Positions 1-9,281 of a stretch of DNA of 12,559 bases are shown piece after piece. Made by a program: the position numbers and the translations under genes. The DNA comes from Ophryocystis elektroscirrha (taxonomy: Eukaryota; Apicomplexa; Conoidasida; Neogregarinorida; Ophryocystidae), in contig JAQIFP010000059.1 in the NCBI GenBank assembly GCA_030141585.1, positions 22,162-34,720 on the forward strand, written 5' to 3'. A model generated the notes under the pieces. The model had not been told where the DNA came from. It made no database searches and was given only the letters and a program-made list of their open reading frames with translations. The stretch's first letter is position 1; every line of letters starts with the position of its first letter.

Positions 1-720
1 TATATATACATTAATATGGACACATATTAATATATACTCTTTATAAATAAATGATAATCATATGATTTATATAATTATGTGCTTGGATCTGTCTATCATA
101 TTATACGTATCTACATACATTTCTAGATAAGTATCTACGTACATTTCTACATACGTATCTACATACATTTCTACATACGTATCTACATACATTTCTACAT
201 ACGTATCTACATATATTTCTACATACGTATCTACATACATGGATGTATATACCTGTATATTTATCTGTGCATATATAACTTTAACTATATATATATTTAT
301 ATCTGTGTATATATGTATAAACAATTATATTCATATACTTATATACTATAATACATATATATTTTTATACATCTATATTATTATACATACATATAAATAT
401 AGACATATATTTATATACATATATATTAATATACATATATATTAAAATATATATATATATATAAGTATACATAGATATTAATATACATAGATATTAGTAT
501 AAATATATATTAATATACATATATATTAATATACATATATATTGATATACATATCAAAAAATTTACACATATATGTATATGTAGATATATGCATATTAGT
601 ATATACGTATGTATTTGGATATTTGTAAATGAATATATTCTTGAATACGCAAATTAAATAATTTTTTTTAATGATTGATATAGCTTATCTGGTATTTCGT
701 TGTTGATGTAAATTTATGAT
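1..720. other. TA-rich island without a supported gene
   Basis: This stretch is nearly all A and T, made of alternating TA/CATA runs plus the 24-bp repeat listed separately. Short open frames exist on both strands but they are made of Tyr, Ile, Met, Val and Thr only, as expected for translated TATACA-type DNA, so I do not call them genes. Other TA islands of this kind in the window lie inside long introns, so this one may be an intron leading to the acceptor at 790, with earlier exons left of the window. It could equally be intergenic. Confidence 0.6.
109..242. repeat. 24-bp tandem repeat, about 5.6 copies
   Basis: A unit beginning ATCTACATACATTTCTACAT recurs with starts at 109, 133, 157, 181, 205 and 229, that is every 24 bases, with a few substitutions in the first and fifth copies. 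Because 24 is divisible by three, the minus strand reads as an octapeptide repeat (YVDTYVEM). The flanks of that frame are low-complexity TA DNA with no sign of a gene, so this is best read as a minisatellite. Confidence 0.9.
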
Positions 721-1053
721 ATGAAAATATTACATTTTGATTATTATATGCCGCTTTATGTAATGTCTGACATTTGCTTTTTTTACTTAGATACATTAAG
801 CGATTCTGATAGCGATTGGAGCGCATCGGAATATTCTCAAGATAGCGCAGATCACTTTGATTCATCATCCTCCAGTTCAAATGAAAGCGAGCAGTTTATA
901 ACAATCAATAATTTTTTTCGTGATAAGGAACACTTTTCCAAATTATTGGAAGTATGGGTTGATTTAAAGATAATTAATACTCAATTTTTAAAAGATTGGA
1001 TTAATAACTTTGATAATTTTGAAGCTTATAATGCTTTTTCAAGTTTAATTTAA
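721..1053 (+). CDS. Acidic serine-rich protein, probably a terminal exon
   Basis: The function is not recognised. The reliable coding part starts at 791, just after a typical acceptor (TTTTTTACTTAG), and ends at the TAA at 1051-1053. It has clearly higher GC than its surroundings. It encodes an acidic Ser/Asp stretch (LSDSDSDWSASEYSQDSADH) with a run of six serines, then a helical part (KLLEVWVDLKII, FLKDWINNFDNF). The Ser-Asp clusters look like casein kinase 2 sites, which is inference. The 5' end is open. An unspliced start at ATG 721 is in frame, but a phase-1 acceptor at 790 fits the splice style of the neighbours; the upstream exon would then be a weak candidate near 671 or lie outside the window. 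The next gene on the same strand begins about 170 nt downstream. Confidence 0.6.
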   Translation: MKILHFDYYMPLYVMSDICFFYLDTLSDSDSDWSASEYSQDSADHFDSSSSSSNESEQFITINNFFRDKEHFSKLLEVWVDLKIINTQFLKDWINNFDNFEAYNAFSSLI

Positions 1054-1223
1054 ATAAGTTATTTTTATTTAAAGTTTATTTATTCCAAACTAGCTCGAAT
1101 TAAAAAATAATTTTGAAAAAATAATTAAATAATGTATATATTGGAGTCATTGAGTGCTATGCTATAGTACAAATAATTTTACGTAGTACTTGAAAAATAA
1201 TTAGTTACATATTATTCAAGTGC

Positions 1224-1680
1224 ATGCACATCTATGTTAAATCAAGAAGATGTTATAAAAAATGTGTTTGGATGGAACCCTTATATAGACAAGCAAGGCA
1301 TATATATAAACATATTAAAAATTTAGTTCTAAAAATAACCAAACTAATGCTCAACAGCAGCTCCCAGAATGGGCTGCTGCAAATCATGAAATAACAAAGT
1401 TAACGGATTTAGTATGCACTTATAAAAACCAAATGTCTTTCAGTACCAACGACAATTATTAGAAATATCTGAGCAGCACCAAGCTTTATTAGTAAGCGTA
1501 TAACTTTTATATGTTTAAAACGTGTTTATCACTATATTTATATAAACTTAAATTGAAAAGCACTACTTTCTAATAATGAATAATTTAAATTTTTTATATT
1601 TTATATAATAATTATCGGCGGGTGGTAATAAATAATATATTTATTTACAATGTTACATTATTACTGTTATTAAATATATT

Positions 1681-1736
<56 letters not shown>

Positions 1737-2839
1737 GGGTATAATACGTAAACTTATTTTTATATAAATAATTTGAGAATATTATAGCACTAAACAAGTT
1801 TTATTATTTCTATGTAATTATTATTTAAGATAAAGATAACTATTATTTATTTCTTCAAGTGCAGGATGACCAAAAACATCTAGCTGAGTTACTGGAGCCA
1901 TATTTTGATGCATCTAAACAAGAACTGACGAAAACGCTAGACGAATCTGTTTTGTTGTATAAAAAAGGCTTAGACTTTCGGTTATTAGAATTTGAAGAAG
2001 ACTGTCGAAGAATACAACAGACTGAACGCGCTTTACAAAGAAAGATTGAGGACTGCACTTTAACGTACGAGGCTTCGCTTGTTGAAACCAAAAGTAATCA
2101 TTTTTATTTATTTATTTATTTATAACACCAGACCTTGCGGAGCAACATCTACTTGCGCAAATATACGAGCAGCAGAAAGTTATACAGTAAGTGACATCTT
2201 TACTTTACACGCAAGTTCATAAGTAATTAAACGTACAGTAATACTCTTCCTTCAAATACATAAGTATATAGTATACACGTATATTATCTTTGAAGTTTTT
2301 AAGCATATGAAGAACATCTAGCTGATAAATTTATGTATATAAGGTATAATTGTAATCAAAATACATCTATACCAATACATATACACCTTTATATATATAT
2401 CAATGCATATACATATACGTATATATAAAACTATGCACATATGTACATATAAACTATGTATAAGTGCACCTATATATACATAGATACAAATAAATCTACA
2501 GAAATACATACAAATGCTTATATATAAATGCACATATATACATATATATATACAAATATACACATACATTTATGCACATATATTAACATATATATATACA
2601 TGTAGATAAATATATACATATTGATACACATAGATATATACATATAAATATACATGTAAATATACATGTATATATATATAAGAGGACATATATGTATACA
2701 TATATATATTTATATATACAAATACATACATGTATATATATATATATATAAAAGCACATATGTTTATACACATGTATATAATTACATATATACATATAAA
2801 TATATACATTCACCTATGCATAAATGTAAACATGTGAAT

Positions 2840-2880
<41 letters not shown>

Positions 2881-4355
2881 TCTGAACATATCCATGTACA
2901 AATATTGAATAATTCTGTCAGACGTGTGGTATTTTAGATGTCAGCAAATAGAGTTAGACGAATTACGATTCCAAAGAGATTTATACGCCGATGAATCTTT
3001 CCGTTTGAGACAATTATGTCGATATGGAGATTTTAGACCTTTAGAAAGTACGCTATTGTAAAAATCGTTATTTTTGCAGCAATAAAAAAAGAAAGATCTT
3101 ATACTCAAAGCCCCCGGTCAATGCATCAAAAAAAAGCTTCAGTGAAGCCTCAGTAATTTTCATAATGTAATAATAAATTTCTTTAGGTTTGAATGGATGG
3201 ATAATATTAAAAGAAATCCCAAAGAAATTTTACAGTAATACATTAATTATATGTTTAATTATAATTATAATAAAAAGGAATATATATAGTTAATACTAAT
3301 TTAAATTGTTTAGAAAATTTTTCTCTATTGCAAAAGTATAAACTAAAAAAATGTCATTTATTATTAATATATATATATATATATATATACATATATATAT
3401 TATATATGTGTATGGTAAATAGAATAACTTTAACAATCTTTATATTATTATTTTATGCATTCAGAGAGCCAGAGCCTATTCGTAAAAGCAGTATAGTGCC
3501 AACAGGAGTTCAGTTAGCAAAAAGACCATGGGTTTTGCCTCAAGGAAAAAAACATGAAAAAGAAAAAAAGAATGAATCCGAAAAAAAAGAAATTAAAAAT
3601 GAAATTAAAAAAAAAAATGAATCAGAAAAAAAAGAGAAAATTAAAAACGAAGAGCCAAAAGCCTTATTAGTGCCCCAAATAAGCGCTAAAACTTCGGAGC
3701 AGAAAAATAATGTGAATGAAATACAGCACTTTTTAAGCGTTTCTCCCATAAGTAAACTAACAAGTCAAACATCCAACTTCGAGCAAACAAAGTCTGCACA
3801 AAGTTCTTTTGAAGCGTTGACCCCTTCTGTCGTTAATAGTGCAGGTATGTAAATCTTTATACTAATGAACTCATTGGAGTTGATTGATAATGAATTGCTT
3901 GCTCGAACTTTAAAAATGTAGTATCTCAATAAAAAAAAAAAAAAAAAAAAAAAGCACTGAATTTGGAATAACATATAATTGTAAACCAAAAATATGTACT
4001 TTCTTTTTTTATACACAAAAGTTTTATATACTAACTCATTCATAAATATTTTTTTATATGACTAATAAAATTCTTTTTAGATTCAGAAATTACCTCGGTT
4101 TCAGCCGCTCTGCAATCACAGCGGTCTTCCTTTATTTTGCCTGAAAACGAATTGCAGCGTTTGAAGGGATCCGGTGTTGGTCTTCCATTGGGATCATCAC
4201 GGAGGAAAAAAACACAGTCTAGTGCTCTTGACTATCAAAAAGTGCTTACAGTTCGCCCAAATCAAGCAAGAAAATCTTCCCAGGAAGTCTCTTCCGAGGC
4301 GATATCTCGATTTTTAAGCTCCGCCAACGAGACTTTATATAAAAATGCTAATTAA
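1224..4355 (+). CDS. Coiled-coil, lysine-rich protein of unknown function (9 exons)
   Basis: The family is not recognised. The exon model is 1224-1325, 1358-1411, 1444-1491, 1865-2093, 2132-2186, 2938-3057, 3187-3234, 3465-3844 and 4081-4355, joined in phase to 1311 nt (436 aa), stop TAA. Residues about 35-200 are rich in Gln, Glu, Leu and Arg in heptad-like patterns (QRQLLEISEQHQALL, ECRRIQQTERALQRKIE-like), suggesting coiled coil. About 247-285 is a Lys/Glu-rich linker (KKHEKEKKNESEKKE). The last 90 residues are basic and serine-rich (SSRRKKTQSSALDYQK). Short introns are 32, 32 and 38 nt; long ones are 373, 751, 129, 230 and 236 nt. Exons 4-9 are firm. The first exon is not: see the finding on overlapping frames. 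A structural or cytoskeletal role is only a guess from composition. The convergent neighbour's stop lies 20 nt away. Confidence 0.72.
1687..1732. repeat. (AT)n microsatellite in an intron
   Basis: An uninterrupted run of about 23 AT dinucleotides lies inside the 373-nt third intron of the coiled-coil gene. It is simple slippage DNA and its length is likely polymorphic. Confidence 0.9.
2187..2937 (+). other. Long TA-rich intron of the coiled-coil gene
   Basis: The donor CA|GTAAGTGA follows exon 5 and the acceptor GGTATTTTAG precedes exon 6; removing the 751 nt preserves a phase-2 junction (CA+A = Gln). The interior from about 2320 is made of TATATACA-type repeats, including a (TA)n run at 2849-2876. 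The open frames seen in it on both strands are Tyr/Ile-only translations of this repeat and are not genes. Confidence 0.75.
3931..3953. repeat. Poly(A) run of 23 in an intron
   Basis: This homopolymer lies in the 236-nt last intron of the coiled-coil gene (3845-4080), between donor G|GTATGT and acceptor TTCTTTTTAG. It is one of many A or T homopolymers in the window. Confidence 0.9.
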
Positions 4356-4375
4356 AAAAAAAAAAAAAAAAAAAA

Positions 4376-4687
4376 TTATTCAGTTTCTTCACTTTGTGAT
4401 GTCCCAGAATCATCTTCAGAGGGAGTAGTCATATTTGTCAAATTAACAGCTGCTTTAGCATTTTCCTTTGTAAAAACATGAGAAGCTACAGTAGGACGTC
4501 TTCTTGTTTCAGATTGGCCTCTTACAGCTGAGGAAATTACCTAAAAATTTAGAGTACTTTTTTTTTTTATTACTGATTTATCGTGGATTCTATGATACTG
4601 AGTAGGCTGGTTTGCAATAAGGGGTCCTTTTTTTTTTAATTTGAAACGTTCCATACAAGTAGCACACGTAGGTAGATTATTCCCCAT
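4376..4687 (-). CDS. Small basic-to-acidic protein with CxxC, 92 aa (2 exons)
   Basis: The family is not recognised. Exon 1 is 4574-4687 (38 codons from ATG) and exon 2 is 4376-4540 (54 codons plus TAA), separated by a 33-nt intron (4541-4573; GTAATA...TTTTTAG) in phase 0. The N-terminus is MGNNLPTCATCMERFKLKKK: Gly2 followed by a Cys-x2-Cys pair and a lysine cluster. The middle is basic (RGQSETRRRPT) and the C-terminus is acidic and Ser/Thr-rich (PSEDDSGTSQSEETE). It lies 100 nt downstream of the AP2 gene on the same strand and converges on the coiled-coil gene with only A residues between the stops. An unseen upstream exon is possible but not needed. Confidence 0.68.
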
Positions 4688-4787
4688 TAGAATGCCTTCT
4701 TTTATAACTTTTTTTGTTAAAAATAAATTACACGTTTATATGTTTATAAAAATAAAAAAAAAAGAATAAAAAAATATATTCAAAAAA

Positions 4788-6575
4788 TCACGTTTTTAAT
4801 TTGGCTTCCTCTATTTTTTCTCTAAATCGTATGGCGGCTTCTAAAGCTCCTTTCATTCCTAAGTCTTTAACGTAAAACAATTTATGATGTTGTTTTCCCA
4901 TAATAGCCCAAGTAGCGTTCCATGCTCTTCCTGCTTGATGCCATATAACTCCTCTTCTTCCAGATTGTGGGACACCGTTTCTATATATAATATTGGAATC
5001 ATTTTTAGAGATAACTTCATTGTCTTCTTCACTCTTCGAAATTTGCCTTGTTTTACGTTTATTTGAAGCTGACTCTTTTAGAATACATTCTTTTTTACTT
5101 TCTAGTAGTATTTCTGCTTCTTTGGATACTTCTTTAGGAGCTTCATTCTGTTCAGAGTGTTTCGGGATTTCATTTTCATCGGAACCTTCAATGGCGGCTA
5201 ATTCAGCTTTATTCGAGTTTAAATCTAATAGATTTAAAGCCATTGTGCTAACGGAACTACTAACTAAAAAGTCGTCTAATGACTCGCACCCTATGCATTT
5301 ATATTTTTTTTTTTCGACTTTGTCAATTTACCTTCATTTACGATCAATAACTCGATTTCCGTAACTTTTGTATAAAAATATCGCAATTGAGCAAGAAGCG
5401 GCTTCTAATATCAGTAAGTAATTTTAATCATATAAAGTTTTTCCGATATTACAACTGTATTTTGCGCATATATCGCAAAAGTATATTTACAATAAAAATA
5501 TGACATCTTTGTGAGTGCTCCACAAATAACATACAGTATGTTTATAGTATGTCGTATGTACATATATATCAATATAAACATATTTTTACATATAACATAT
5601 AAATGTCTTTTAATATATGCTATATATATATATATATATCTATAGAAATTTATGTGTATACGTAACTGGCATTATAATTTTATATATGTCTATCTGTATA
5701 TCTATATACATACATTTATATAAATGTAGACATAAATATATATAGATATATAAATATAAATAAATAAATATATATATATATATATCTGTGTATACGTTAC
5801 TGGCATTATGATTTTATATATGTCTATCTGTATATCTATATATATATATATATAAAATCATAGAAATATCTATATATATAGCTATTTATACAACTATATG
5901 TTTTAGCATAGATACGTCTATATATATCTATGTTTATATGAATATATGTATCTATATACCTAATTATATATATAATTATTCATATAACTATACATATATA
6001 TTCATATATATTTATATACATATATTTATATATAAATTTATTTATATATGTATGTTCATATTAACATATAAGTGGATTTTTGTTACATTTATTAATATAC
6101 TAATTTATAAATATGAGTACGTATAATTATATGCTTAGATGTAATTATCGTATTAGTATACTCATAAAAACAATGAGAGATGAAAACAGTAAAAACAATT
6201 TACCAATGAAAAAGTTGATGATTCAGTCTTTAAACTTTCAAGAACCTCTGAAGTTAATGTAGCGTTTACATAGTCTTTGAGTTCTTCAGCATCTTTTTGA
6301 AATATACCCGTTAAACTAGAGAGGGCATTTGCTGCTATTTTTATATTTAAAAATTCCTAATAAAAAATGTACAGTTTTATATTGGAATTACCAATAATAA
6401 ATCAGAATTCTTTAAATGGGACATTCGTGATACGCTTATATTACGATAATATCTACGCCTGTACATCTTATAAATTAGAGGTTTATATTACAATGCTAAT
6501 ATCTTAAAATTTGTGTTTGTATCAACCCCTCCAAGGTTTGCATAATAGGAAGCTGCGGCGTTTATTTGGAAGTCT

Positions 6576-6607
<32 letters not shown>

Positions 6608-7984
6608 ATTCAAGTTTTCAAATTGTTGAATTTTTTGCTTTAATATATCAACAAATCTTTCCTATAGGAAATTAAAGTTGAGTGTACATTACTGGTACAA
6701 TATTTGGTATTTTAGAAGAATGTAAATGATCAAAAGAAGTGGCTTCATCTAAATAGGCATTATATTTGGTCTGTATGAGCATTTTGACGCCATTGAGGTT
6801 ATTGCATAAATGAAATAATTTTTCTGGGGCTACATTATCCGTTAGTTCCCCTGTTATAGAGCACACAGCATTTATTATATAGTGCCGCTTAAATGCCGCT
6901 AATATCAGAGGTTGTTCCTTTATAAAATATAGCATGGAATATAATTACTTGAGTTAACGAATAATAACGCATGTAATTTTGGCTAAAAATCTATATTAAA
7001 TAATATTATTTTTGTTGCAAGAATTACAATAAAAGAAGGGTCTCCATATACACCCATTATGATATCCAAATCTTCAGGATCTTTTGCTAATAATAGAAGC
7101 ACTTCTATTAATGGCTTCATCGTCGAGTCATTGTCAAGATACTTAATATATTCTTTTATTAAAGGTCTAACTAAAATATGCATAGATACGCAATTTATGT
7201 TTAATTCTTACTTGAAAAAAGATCAGGAAGATTTTGTAGTACGGATTTTATTTTATTTATGTTTTCTACTGTCTTCAAAATAACAAATTTGTCGGAGTAT
7301 TCTAATAATCTTATTAGGGATAAAGTTAACTGAGCCCATGGATCTACTGTAGCAAAGGGATATAAGGAATTTTGTAAACGTATGTTTACAGCCTAAAATA
7401 GAAAAATTAAAAAAAAAAAAAAACTATTAGAAATGTGTTGGAAATGCATTATATTAGTAAATTATTATACCAGTAGTTTAGATTGTAATTCAGTAGCTGC
7501 TGTTTTGACTGTTTTGGGCTCAATGTTTTCTTTATTGCAATTATAATCTTTGAAGAAAAACCATTTTATTAATAAAATTACCTTTATATCGTGAAGATAA
7601 TTCATTAGATCTTCTTTTTTTATTTGGGAGTAACCGACCGTTCGTGGCTTCACTCGAATCAAGTGATTTGTGCATTGTTGAAACTTCAGGATAACTTAAA
7701 TGATTAGTGGGAACCAGAGATATATTAGTTAATTTAGAAACTTCACTAGATGATAAATAACGATTGAACATATTTTTATCGTGCATAAACGATCTTGCAT
7801 TGTATAAAGGCTTATAAGTTAATTGATGTAGCCAGTTTGGAGTACATAAAGTATTTTTTATATAAGGACCCGAAGTAATATTGGTGGGGTGTAAACATTG
7901 CATAGTTGATATTTCTCTATTATCTAAAATTGAAGTTTGTATATAACTTGAAATACTTCCACTTGACGATTTATGGGCAGACAT
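4788..7984 (-). CDS. ARM/HEAT-like helical protein with C-terminal AP2 domain (11 exons, 653 aa)
   Basis: Exons in reading order: 7582-7984, 7471-7547, 7212-7392, 7028-7170, 6693-6917, 6607-6661, 6492-6573, 6392-6458, 6204-6356, 5332-5404, 4788-5290 (TGA stop). All phases agree and total 1962 nt. Residues 1-134 are polar and probably disordered, with a possible nuclear signal (PNKKRR). About 150-540 is alpha-helical with leucine spacing like ARM or HEAT repeats (LTLSLIRLLEYS, MKPLIEVLLLLAKDPEDLD, LLIVNEGCESLDDFL). This is followed by a charged linker and the AP2 domain near 596-648. A DNA-binding regulatory role is inferred from AP2. Short introns are 31-41 nt. The junction between 7028 and 6917 is uncertain: a 34-nt exon at about 6950-6982 with a shifted acceptor also keeps phase. 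The 799-nt intron could instead separate two genes, with the AP2 gene starting at ATG 5506 (exon 5453-5506, also in phase). Confidence 0.65.
4806..4964 (-). other. AP2 (ApiAP2-type) DNA-binding domain
   Basis: The last 60 residues of the minus-strand gene match the AP2/ERF fold pattern: an Arg-Gly-Val strand with a WH motif (GRRGVIWHQ), a second strand with Trp (AWNATWAI), a third basic strand (QHHKLFYV), then an amphipathic helix rich in Ala (GALEAAIRFREKI). This layout is typical of the apicomplexan ApiAP2 family of sequence-specific transcription factors; lysine, histidine and arginine sit where the three-stranded sheet would contact DNA. The DNA motif cannot be predicted from the sequence alone. 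Confidence 0.85.
5405..6203 (-). other. TA-rich 799-nt intron or intergenic region
   Basis: Read on the minus strand it has a donor TTG|GTAAATTG and an acceptor TACTGATATTAG in phase 0, so it can be the ninth intron of the ARM-AP2 gene. The interior (about 5520-6160) is TATATA/CATATA repeat DNA. The alternative is that it contains the C-terminus of the upstream gene (unspliced frame to TGA at 6172-6174) and the start of a separate AP2 gene (ATG at 5506). I see no other gene in it. Confidence 0.6.
5653..5842. repeat. Pair of 56-bp direct repeats, 134 bp apart
   Basis: 5653-5708 and 5787-5842 both run from TGTGTATACGT through ACTGGCATTAT to GTCTATCTGTATATCTATAT, differing at two positions (A/T after ACGT, A/G in the TTATAAT/TTATGAT block). 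Because these copies hold non-TA motifs, the match marks a local duplication and not generic TA richness. Confidence 0.85.
6574..6606 (-). other. 33-nt homopolymer intron (GT-A28-TAG)
   Basis: On the minus strand the sequence between two coding exons (…FENLN and DFQINAAASYYANL) is GT, 28 A residues and TAG. Removing it joins the exons in phase 1; keeping it would give a lysine tract followed by an in-frame stop or frameshift. Its length equals the other short introns here. Confidence 0.75.
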
Positions 7985-8354
7985 ACTCGTGTATATTGAA
8001 TATAGTTAGTAATATTTAAATTAATTCATCTTCTACGTGGGTTTTTTTTTTTTTTAAAAACTAAGAACTTTGGGTTGAAGTCGGGAGTTGAATAATAGGA
8101 AAAAAAATGTGAATTTGAAAATAAATTATTAGAGAAAAGTTTATAATATGTCCTATTTAATATAATAGCTCCTATATTATATTTAAGTAGTTCAATTTAT
8201 AACTAATACTGCTGATTATACCATATCATAAAATAGGAATATAGAAATTTACAAATTTATGTACTCTCAATATAGATGGTAGTTCAAACATAAATAGGAA
8301 AAATTTGTGTAAATTTTAGAAAAACACATAAAAGACATAAATAAAGAAAATTTG
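7985..8354. other. Intergenic region between two minus-strand genes
   Basis: The 370 nt hold the promoter side of the ARM-AP2 gene and the 3' end of the membrane-protein gene. The sequence is AT-rich without TA tandem arrays. A T-run lies at about 8042-8055, and the string AATAGGA recurs at about 8094, 8232 and 8293. No open frame of coding character and no RNA gene was seen. Confidence 0.6.
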
Positions 8355-8933
8355 TTACTCTCTCTTAGATTTTCTTCGAAAGATGAAACGGAATAAATAT
8401 ACACTGGCAAATAGTAAAGTAAGTCCCAATACATATTGAAAAATTGAGTAAGCTTGTCGATGGGGATTACTGGAGACTAGTTTATTATATAGCTTAAAAA
8501 GTACAGCTATTTGGTCATCTTTCATTATAACGGGTGTATTATTATCACGAGAAAAGATATTAGCTAAATTTTGATTTGTTTTAATTTGACTGTACGGTTT
8601 ATAATTGCAGACACAAAGATAGTTATAAAACATAAGTCTAAGTGTATCATCAAACCGTATCATGTACTGTTTCTGAATAAGCTTCGTAGCTTCCTTTACA
8701 GCTGCTTTATTTTTATTCATGTAGAATTTTGTTAGATTGAAGCATTTGATCATCTTTTCAATCTTCCATGAAGCTACTGCTACCTTCGTATAGTCCATGT
8801 GCGTATTTAGGATAGGTTGTTCTTCAAAGTATTTTTGTATATAGATATCCACATCTTTATACATTTCATTCGCTTTTCCAACTCCCCACCATGTAAATAA
8901 AAATATTAACACTTTCATCATTTTCTGCTTCAA
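8355..8933 (-). CDS. Type I membrane protein with ER-retrieval-like tail, 192 aa
   Basis: The family is not recognised. This is an intronless frame from ATG at 8933 to TAA. The first 21 residues form a signal peptide (MKQKMMKVLIFLFTWWGVGK), with cleavage likely near GKANE. The luminal part is about 130 residues, basic and helical, with three cysteines (KCFNLT, LCVCNYK) and possible N-glycosylation sites (NLT, NNT). A transmembrane helix follows near 163-183 (YVLGLTLLFASVYLFRFIF), then a short basic tail RRKSKRE. The tail ends K-x-K-x-x, which fits the COPI-dependent ER retrieval signal of type I membrane proteins, so residence in the ER or early secretory path is inferred. Its lack of introns contrasts with its neighbours. 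It is divergent from the TFIIF-alpha gene across 348 nt. Confidence 0.78.
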   Translation of the reverse strand: MKQKMMKVLIFLFTWWGVGKANEMYKDVDIYIQKYFEEQPILNTHMDYTKVAVASWKIEKMIKCFNLTKFYMNKNKAAVKEATKLIQKQYMIRFDDTLRLMFYNYLCVCNYKPYSQIKTNQNLANIFSRDNNTPVIMKDDQIAVLFKLYNKLVSSNPHRQAYSIFQYVLGLTLLFASVYLFRFIFRRKSKRE

Positions 8934-9281
8934 TACTTTATTATTTTGTTACATAAAATTATATTTTTCATTTATATGGATAATTCTAGCTTATAAGTCA
9001 TTGGATAACGTATTAGTAATTTCTAATTGTTTGTTGTAGACAATTTATACAATATTTTGTAATATGGAACAAAAACTCGAAAATGATTAAAATATAAGAA
9101 AAAAGTTGTAAATTATTTGATTTGAGTTGTACTTCGGAGAAATTGATAGTAACATGTCATATTTTATATATAGTTTATGATTAAAAAATTATTGTTCAAG
9201 AAATTGCGATGAAGTGCGCCTTATGCATAGTAAAACTCCAAAAAAATTAACTATGACATTATTTAAAGATTAATAAATAGT
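8934..9281. promoter_or_regulatory. Divergent intergenic region between membrane-protein and TFIIF-alpha genes
   Basis: These 348 nt separate two start codons pointing away from each other and must contain both promoters. I see no defined core motif beyond general AT richness. On the plus strand a 13-codon upstream frame (ATG at 9209, MKCALCIVKLQKN) and a six-codon one (ATG at 9253) precede the TFIIF-alpha start; they may lie in its 5' leader. Confidence 0.5.

Noticed and set aside
2318..2908. Several overlapping open frames on both strands rich in Tyr, Ile, Met and Val
   Set aside because: They translate TATACA-type repeat DNA, occur on both strands at once and lie within an intron with matching splice phases.
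3314..3335. A 22-nt micro-exon in the coiled-coil gene (acceptor TTGTTTAG, donor GTATAA)
   Set aside because: It would break the phase into the next exon unless a less favoured acceptor is used; direct joining of 3234 to 3465 keeps phase.
4993..5364. Plus-strand open frame of 123 codons
   Set aside because: It is antisense to the ARM-AP2 exon with the AP2 linker and is rich in Ser/Phe/Leu, as expected of a shadow frame.
5938..6126. Open frame of 62 codons on the plus strand
   Set aside because: Its composition is only that of TA-repeat DNA; it has no coding-like GC rise.
9209..9250. Short upstream frame MKCALCIVKLQKN as a first exon of TFIIF-alpha
   Set aside because: A GTAAAA donor is present, but joining to the acceptor near 9268 gives an in-frame stop or a phase mismatch; it is at most an upstream frame in the leader.
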